From positions 21,705,064-21,769,063 of the forward strand of contig OX637397.1 of NCBI GenBank assembly GCA_951799425.1: 64,000 nt of DNA, read 5' to 3'. The notes beneath the pieces are model-generated. The model was not told where the DNA came from and did no database searches. It saw nothing but the letters and a program-made list of their open reading frames with translations. The stretch is from Ilex aquifolium (taxonomy: Eukaryota; Streptophyta; Magnoliopsida; Aquifoliales; Aquifoliaceae). Made by a program: the position numbers and the translations under genes. Below, piece after piece: positions 58,811-64,000 of the stretch. Every line of letters begins with the position of its first letter. Position 1 is the first letter of the stretch.

Positions 58811-59465
58811 AACTAGACAAGAGAAATGAAGTTTAAAGGACTTGTAAAGGGGGGGAACCTCTGAAAAACACTCTTTGAGGGTCAAGGGGGCAAGACACCA
58901 GCGACCGATGACAAAGATCCTAGCCGCAGAATAAGGGTCAAGAAATAAGGGAATGGGGTACAAAGTAGAACCTCGATTCCTAAAATAGCAAAAATGAAAG
59001 GTCCAAAAATGTAACAACCACCTCGGATTCGAGGGATCCAGAACAGAGAAAAGAACAAAAGGAAAAAAGCGTACCTAATCAAAGTTTAGCGGCAGATCGA
59101 AGCTCAGTGTGAAATCAGATAGCAAGCCTAGCGAAACCTTTGAACCGAATCAGAGAAAAACGGCTTCCGGTGAAACCCTAGGAGCACTAGCAGATTGGGG
59201 GAAACCAAAAATCGCAAGGAAAAAGAAATGGAAAAGCCTAGAGAGAGAAACCGAAGGGAGAAGTGAGGCGGTTCCCATCAGTTCAGAAGCATTTAAAGCT
59301 TACGGTACGTGGGTCTTCGAAGTGGGTAACGTGCGCGGGAATCGAGGAAGAAATAATTACACAAAACCGCTGGAAAAACTTCTTCGCCCGCAAATCGAGG
59401 TCACCTCAAGGAGGTCTACCTCAACCCAGCCATAGCTCAGCCCCTGCTCAAGCCCACTCTGACCA
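58811..59465 (-). promoter_or_regulatory. Promoter and 5' UTR region of antisense gene 1 in B
   Basis: Conserved with 34666-35290: a TTTAAATGC motif near 59292-59300, the 95-bp leader intron 59074-58980 (GATTAG|GTACG, TTTTAG|GAATC). It runs up to the polypurine tract of the element. Confidence 0.45.
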
Positions 59466-59481
59466 GGGGCTGGGGGGCAAC
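59466..59481 (+). promoter_or_regulatory. Polypurine tract of element B
   Basis: GGGGCTGGGGGGCAAC, adjacent to the 3' LTR start TGATGATACC. Confidence 0.8.
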
Positions 59482-60071
59482 TGATGATACCTAGAAAAAT
59501 TCTAAGTATGAGCTCAGATATGGAGGTCAGGTCGGGAGCTCAGCCAAGAGATTCTGAGCTTGTTAATCCAGATCTGGGACCCCCTCGACCTATATTCCGA
59601 GGAGAACACATGAAAGAAAGCTAGCATTCATGAGGCATCCCCCTAAACAGGAACTAGCTCCAATCAATGCCCAAAACTCTCAACTAACCAAAATCCTCTC
59701 CCAAAATCAAGGGAAATCCTGCGAATGAGAGACAAAGATCTCGCTGCAGATCCCATAAAGTTAGGAGTTAGACTATAAATATCGTATAGTGCCTCCAATG
59801 CAAGAGAGAGCAACTCTAGCTGTAACAAAATCATTCTGTAAAATCACATCACCATTAATATAGATTCAAGGGGCAAAAGACTCCATTGAAGAGTGGATTA
59901 GCCGAGCTCCCGAACTGGTGAACCACTATATTTTCTCTATGTCAATCATCCCTTACCCCCATAAAAAAGAAGAAGTTCAGTTTACCCTGTCACTTTGAGC
60001 CTAGAAGCTCAGATCCTACTGTATACATAAAACTATACATCACTGCTCATCCGCGTTTTGGTATATAATAA
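59482..60071 (+). repeat. 3' LTR of element B
   Basis: It pairs with 34043-34055 plus 47261-47836; TATA box 59774-59781. Similarity to the 5' LTR is close up to GGTA at 60063. The last eight bases expected (CACCATCA) read TATAATAA here, so the exact end is uncertain. Confidence 0.88.
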
Positions 60072-60095
60072 TTTGCTAAGTATAACATTACTCCT

Positions 60096-60345
60096 CTAAT
60101 ATATATATGAGTTCACAGTTGCATAATAAATTTGAGAATGGAAAACCACATAAAGGATATGGTTGGCTAAGGGACAAGGTGTTAGCAGGGCCGACTCCAT
60201 AGAGGGGGCCTTAGCGAAAGTTTGACTAGCCATTTCAAAATTCATTATGAATATATATAATATATTATAATAAAACAACTTAGTTGGTCAAATCAAATAA
60301 CATTGATAAAAATAGAAAATTAAGAACACATTAATTAAGAACACT
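60096..60345. repeat. Copy of the dioxygenase upstream flank
   Basis: It matches 33270-33530: TTCACA.TTGCATAATAAATT, ATGGTTGGC, AGCAGGGCCGRCTCCATAGAGG, TAATATATTATAAT, CAAATAACATTGATAAAAATAG. About 40 bp of the gene-proximal version are missing. The order is the same over 250 bp. Confidence 0.7.
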
Positions 60346-60479
60346 TGATTAAAACAAATACTTTGTTTATTAAAAAAAACACCCGCTGGTATGTTGTAAA
60401 AACATCTAGGAAATTATCTCTTTAGTTTAAATAAATAATTTTTTATTTTTTATTTTTGAAAATTTCGGAAGAGTTTCAT

Positions 60480-61990
60480 TTGAAAATTGGGTTTCCAACC
60501 AGCTAGTAAAAGCATCCCTGTGAGAGCATAGCATAATTTAAACTAACTAAACATCCACAACATGCCTCCATCAAAAATATAATCCAACTAAATCCGGGGT
60601 GGCAATTAGAGGCCCACGAAGTCCTCCCAAACTCGGATACATCCAATACCAATATATACCACAACTTAGTACACAAAGTCATAATTTTACATTACAATAC
60701 CCAAAATAATAATCCCTCTATGGGATGATCAAGTGTACACCATAAATGCCTCAAGACAACCTTTTCAAACACAATTTTTGAGTGCTAACATTTCTACATA
60801 AGTTCTAAAGGTAAAAACAAAAAGGCTCCAAAAGAGATTCTTTCTAGTCCAAGCTCCCACAAGCATTCCATCACCTATGCCCCATGATGCATGCTAGTCA
60901 CTGAAAATATTAGTAAGGGATGAGCAACCACAGCTCAGTAGGATAATCTTTTTTCTAAACATTTACAAAGTTTTAAATACCAACATTCCACAAACTATAC
61001 GAATAAGTAATGAAAGCTTTCTATAATTAAATACAGGTACAAGATAATAAGTAAAGCATTTATAAAAATCTCCCAACACCTCATCATTAGAAATATACAA
61101 AGTATAAATTAAATATTTATATATTTAAGTCAAACCATCATAGCAAATACCATGCATGCCTTGCATACGGACAATATAATCAATCACACTAGTTCACATA
61201 TGAACCATCCCCGGGGAAGCTTTTGGGTCTTGCACCCTAAGGTCTGATCGTCCTTCTTGCTTTTCAAGGGGAACGTGTAGGGTACAACTTGTGATGTCAC
61301 ATAAGCTATCACCGAAACCACTACCATAACCAATCCTCCTTAGGACTAGTAGCCTCCTTGACAACCTACTCAATAGGCTCCAACCGTCTACTAATCCTCT
61401 GCTTTTCAGTATCGAGCATACATTTTCGAAAAATTATTGTTTTCTATATCCATAAATCCTTTTGAAAACACATGTCATAAAATTGGACATTTTATCAAAC
61501 ATGTAGTAGGCTCAAATCTCAAAATTTATATTTTCAAAGCATCATAACCATTTCCAAGAGAATAAGTCATATATAATATGTACAAAATCATAGCATACTT
61601 CAAAACCCCCAAATTATAAGTTTAATCAAATACTCATAACTAACATCAAATTAGGGTTTCAAACCCACAACATAAAAATCATTTCCATTTCCAAGAGAAT
61701 AAGTCATATATATTATGTACAAGATCATAACATACTTCAAACCCCCAAATCATAGGTTTAATCAAATACTCATAGCTAAAATCAAACTAGTGTTTCAAAC
61801 CCATAACACTAAAATCATTTTTATGCACGTGGGTTCACAATTCATGGCATACTAAACACTAAATCTAGGTTTATAACAAGTATTTTACCATCAAACACAT
61901 AGTAAGATTTAGTTAAAGAAAATACATGAGATGCACAATGTAAATGGAAGAGAGAGGAAAACCCCACCTAGAAATCAAGAATTCCAACTC
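60480..61990 (-). mobile_element. LTR-like block related to the Tekay-like LTRs, truncated
   Basis: It has the GTAAGGGATGAGCAACCACAGCTC motif at about 60914 and the order of features seen at 24293-26504, ending in the same region as the AAACCCCACCT string near 61960. No gene is seen. The right end joins Athila pol abruptly near 61990; the left end is not resolved. Confidence 0.45.
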
Positions 61991-62742
61991 ATGCATCTTT
62001 GAAAAGTCCCTGGGACATTACACAACCCAAATGGCATGCGTCGGTAGGCAAAGGTACTGAAGGGGCAAGTGAAGGTGGTCTTTTCTTGATCCTCCAATGC
62101 GATCTCAATTTGATTGTAGCCAGAGTATAAATCGAAGAAACAATAGAACAAGTTTTCGGCTACTCTCTCCAATACTTGGTCGAGGAATGACAAAATAAAA
62201 TGGTCCGTTCTTGTGCAAGAGTTAAGCTTCCGATAGTCGATACACACTCTCCATCCGGTGACTACTCTTGTCGGAATCAACTCATTGTCCTCATTTGCAA
62301 CCACGGTGACTCCCAATTTCTTTGGCACTACTTGAGTGGGGCTAACCCATTTACTGTCGGCAATTGGAAAAATGATGTCCACATCAAGTAGCTTGAGTAC
62401 CTCGTCCCTCACCACATCCTTCATAATCAAATTCAACCTTCTTTGTGGTTGTCCGGAAGGCTTGGATTCTTCTTCAAGGTAGATGCGGTGTGTGCAAATG
62501 AGGGGGCTTATCCCCTTGATGTCGGCAATTGTCCAACCAATTGCTCCATTGTGCCCCCTCAACACTTTCAATAGATCTTCTTCTTGTTTTGCCTCCAAAG
62601 TTGAGCTTATCACCACCGGGAAGGTCTCATGCTCCCCCAAGAATACATATTTGACGGTGGATGGTAATGGCTTCAACTCTAAGATGGGATTTTTCACAGT
62701 CGATGGGAAAGATCTTTTTCTCTTGCAAAGGAAGTCTCTCAA
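61991..62742 (-). pseudogene. Athila reverse transcriptase, N-terminal half
   Basis: The frame has WVSPTQVVPKK, WRVCIDYRKLN, LYSGYNQIEIA and YRRMPFGLCNVPGTFQRCM, then ends: the catalytic DD motif downstream is missing because the sequence changes to the LTR-like block. The join adds a few foreign codons before a stop. Confidence 0.88.
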
Positions 62743-62888
62743 ATGTTGGGGTCCATTTTTCTACCACTAGTAAACTTTCCTGCTCTTCTTGATCAACCAT
62801 CTTTTCCTCCCCAAACTCCAATGTGCTCAATAGCTCCAAGTGCTCCTCCACCAAGGTATCAATCCAATTGACTTCATGTACTTCCTCA

Positions 62889-63419
62889 TCATCCCCCGGT
62901 TGTTTGCACAAATTGAATACATTGAGGTCCATTGTCATATTTCCCAAATGCAAGCGTCATTAGACCATTCCTGCAATTAATCACAGCGTTAGATTTAGCA
63001 AGAAAAGGTCTTCCTAGTTTGATGGGAATATGTGAACTAGTATTAACAATCGGAAGAGTATCAAGTACAATAAAATCAACAGGGTAATAGAAATTATCAA
63101 CTTGGACTAAGACATCATCAACTTCTCTCCTTGGTGTTCTAACGCTACGATCCGCCAATTGAAGAGTGATTGGATTTAGCTTTAACTCTTCAAGTTGGAG
63201 TTGTTGGTACACCGAAAAGGGTAGGAGGTTGACACTCGCTCCCAAATCAAGTAGTGTTTGCTCCACCCAGCAATTCCCTACTGTGATGGCAATGGTAGGG
63301 CATTCGGGGTTTTTGAACTTTGGTGGTGTGTTTGTCCTCAAGATTGAGCTCACTTTCTCGGTGAGGAATGTCTTCTTGTGAATATTCATCTTCCTCTTCA
63401 CGGTACACAAATCTTTCAA
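62889..63419 (-). pseudogene. Athila protease region
   Basis: The 176-codon frame contains LLDLGASVNLLP, the Athila-type aspartic protease active site (D-L-G-A in place of D-T-G-A), and later IKLGRPFLA. It is part of a gag-pol polyprotein with breaks on both sides. Confidence 0.85.
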
Positions 63420-64000
63420 GATCTTGGCACAGGAAGGGATTTGCTTGATAGGATCAAGGATCGGGATGTTGATCTTAACCTACTTGAACATCTCAATAAT
63501 GTCAGAATAATTAGCCACCTTCACGGGTGACTTCAAACGATTGGGAAAAGGGGCCGGAATGGGACATGCATGCACATTTACATCAACATTTTTTTCTTTC
63601 TCACTCACCTCACCCCCTCGGAGTCACCCTTAGTCTATTTCTCTTTTATCAATGTGGCCTTGGGTGAGACTTTTGGCACAATGTTCTTCTCAATTTGTTT
63701 GCCACTCCTTAGGGTGGTGACCGCCTTGAGTTGCTCACAACTCTCTTTAGTGGGCTTGGATGACTCAATCACATGTTGGCCTCTAGGGTTCTCTTAGGGT
63801 TGAGCGGAGAATTTCCCCTTCTCTGGTTGGGCCGGCCCTATGGCATTGGTCAATTTTGTGATTTGGGTCCGAATGTCATTGAAAAAGGTGGCGATTTGAT
63901 TGTTGATGGTGGTTTGTCTTTGGATGAATTGGTGCACCACATCCTCTAAGTTCCTCTTATGGGGAGGTTGGTAAGTGGATGGGTTGGATGGTCCTGGTTG

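Larger units (their letters stand above)
34043..60063 (+). mobile_element. Tat-lineage LTR retrotransposon B (hosting element A)
   Basis: The 5' LTR is 34043-34055 plus 47261-47836 (589 bp); the 3' LTR is from 59482 to about 60063-60071. Order: LTR, primer-binding site, gag, protease, RT, RNase H, a second RNase H, integrase, hairpin array, two antisense genes, polypurine tract, LTR. The second RNase H and the antisense genes point to the Tat lineage of non-chromovirus gypsy elements. About 34 differences between LTRs by eye (near 6%). All frames are broken. No clear 5-bp TSD is left: TATAT precedes it and TATAA follows GGTA at 60063. Confidence 0.9.
61991..64000 (-). mobile_element. Athila element fragment, gag end to RT, runs off the window
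   Basis: Minus strand. From the window edge: the end of gag with a VTTLRSGK motif near 63710-63690 (characteristic of Athila), then protease and RT. It is truncated inside RT at 61991. Confidence 0.88.

Overview
This window is nuclear DNA from a plant, most likely a eudicot. It holds one recognisable host gene, a three-exon 2-oxoglutarate/Fe(II)-dependent dioxygenase on the minus strand (27759-33243). Almost everything else is nested, decaying LTR retrotransposons of the Ty3/gypsy type. No tRNA, rRNA, CRISPR or bacterial-type operon is visible. Introns, target-site duplications (TSDs), polypurine tracts and primer-binding sites can be read directly from the sequence. The species is not identified.

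Layout. 1-2070: part of a Tekay/Del-like LTR (minus). 2111-2247: a tiny poly(A) retroposon with 13-bp TSDs. About 2470-4460: an AT-rich tandem array with a period of roughly 430-510 bp. 4983-5330: a dispersed repeat whose second copy lies in intron 2 of the host gene. 5345-7648: a second Tekay-like LTR carrying a 363-bp hAT MITE. 7648-9841: an Athila fragment. 9842-10085 and 22743-26504: a minus-strand Tekay-like element (gag, primer-binding site, 5' LTR) split by a 12.65-kb Athila element (10086-22737, TSD GTGTC). The Athila element has lost gag, protease and reverse transcriptase and has duplicated about 2.8 kb of its 3' region in tandem. 27759-33243: the dioxygenase gene, with a complete Mutator-like element (28498-29674, 9-bp TSD) in intron 2. 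34043-60063: a Tat-lineage element (B, plus strand) whose 5' LTR is interrupted 13 bp in by a related Tat element (A, minus strand, 34056-47255, TSD CCTAG). 60096-60345: sequence resembling the upstream flank of the dioxygenase gene. About 60480-61990: another LTR-like block. 61991-64000: Athila gag-protease-RT on the minus strand, running off the window.

Most notable content. Tat elements A and B each carry two extra genes on the strand opposite to gag-pol. Both genes encode a Transposase_28-like domain followed by a coiled coil, so they look like ancient paralogues. Both are interrupted by introns at matching positions in A and B, with canonical GT-AG sites, and removing the introns restores reading phase apart from identifiable lesions. 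Between the convergent ends of pol and the antisense genes, each element has an array of about 15 short hairpins. In element A the stems vary by paired (compensatory) substitutions. The Athila and Tekay-like elements also carry clusters of perfect palindromes (cores TTCGAA and ACCGGT) in their non-coding parts.

All pol and antisense reading frames in the window carry stops or frameshifts, so the elements appear non-autonomous today. The dioxygenase reads through cleanly over three exons.
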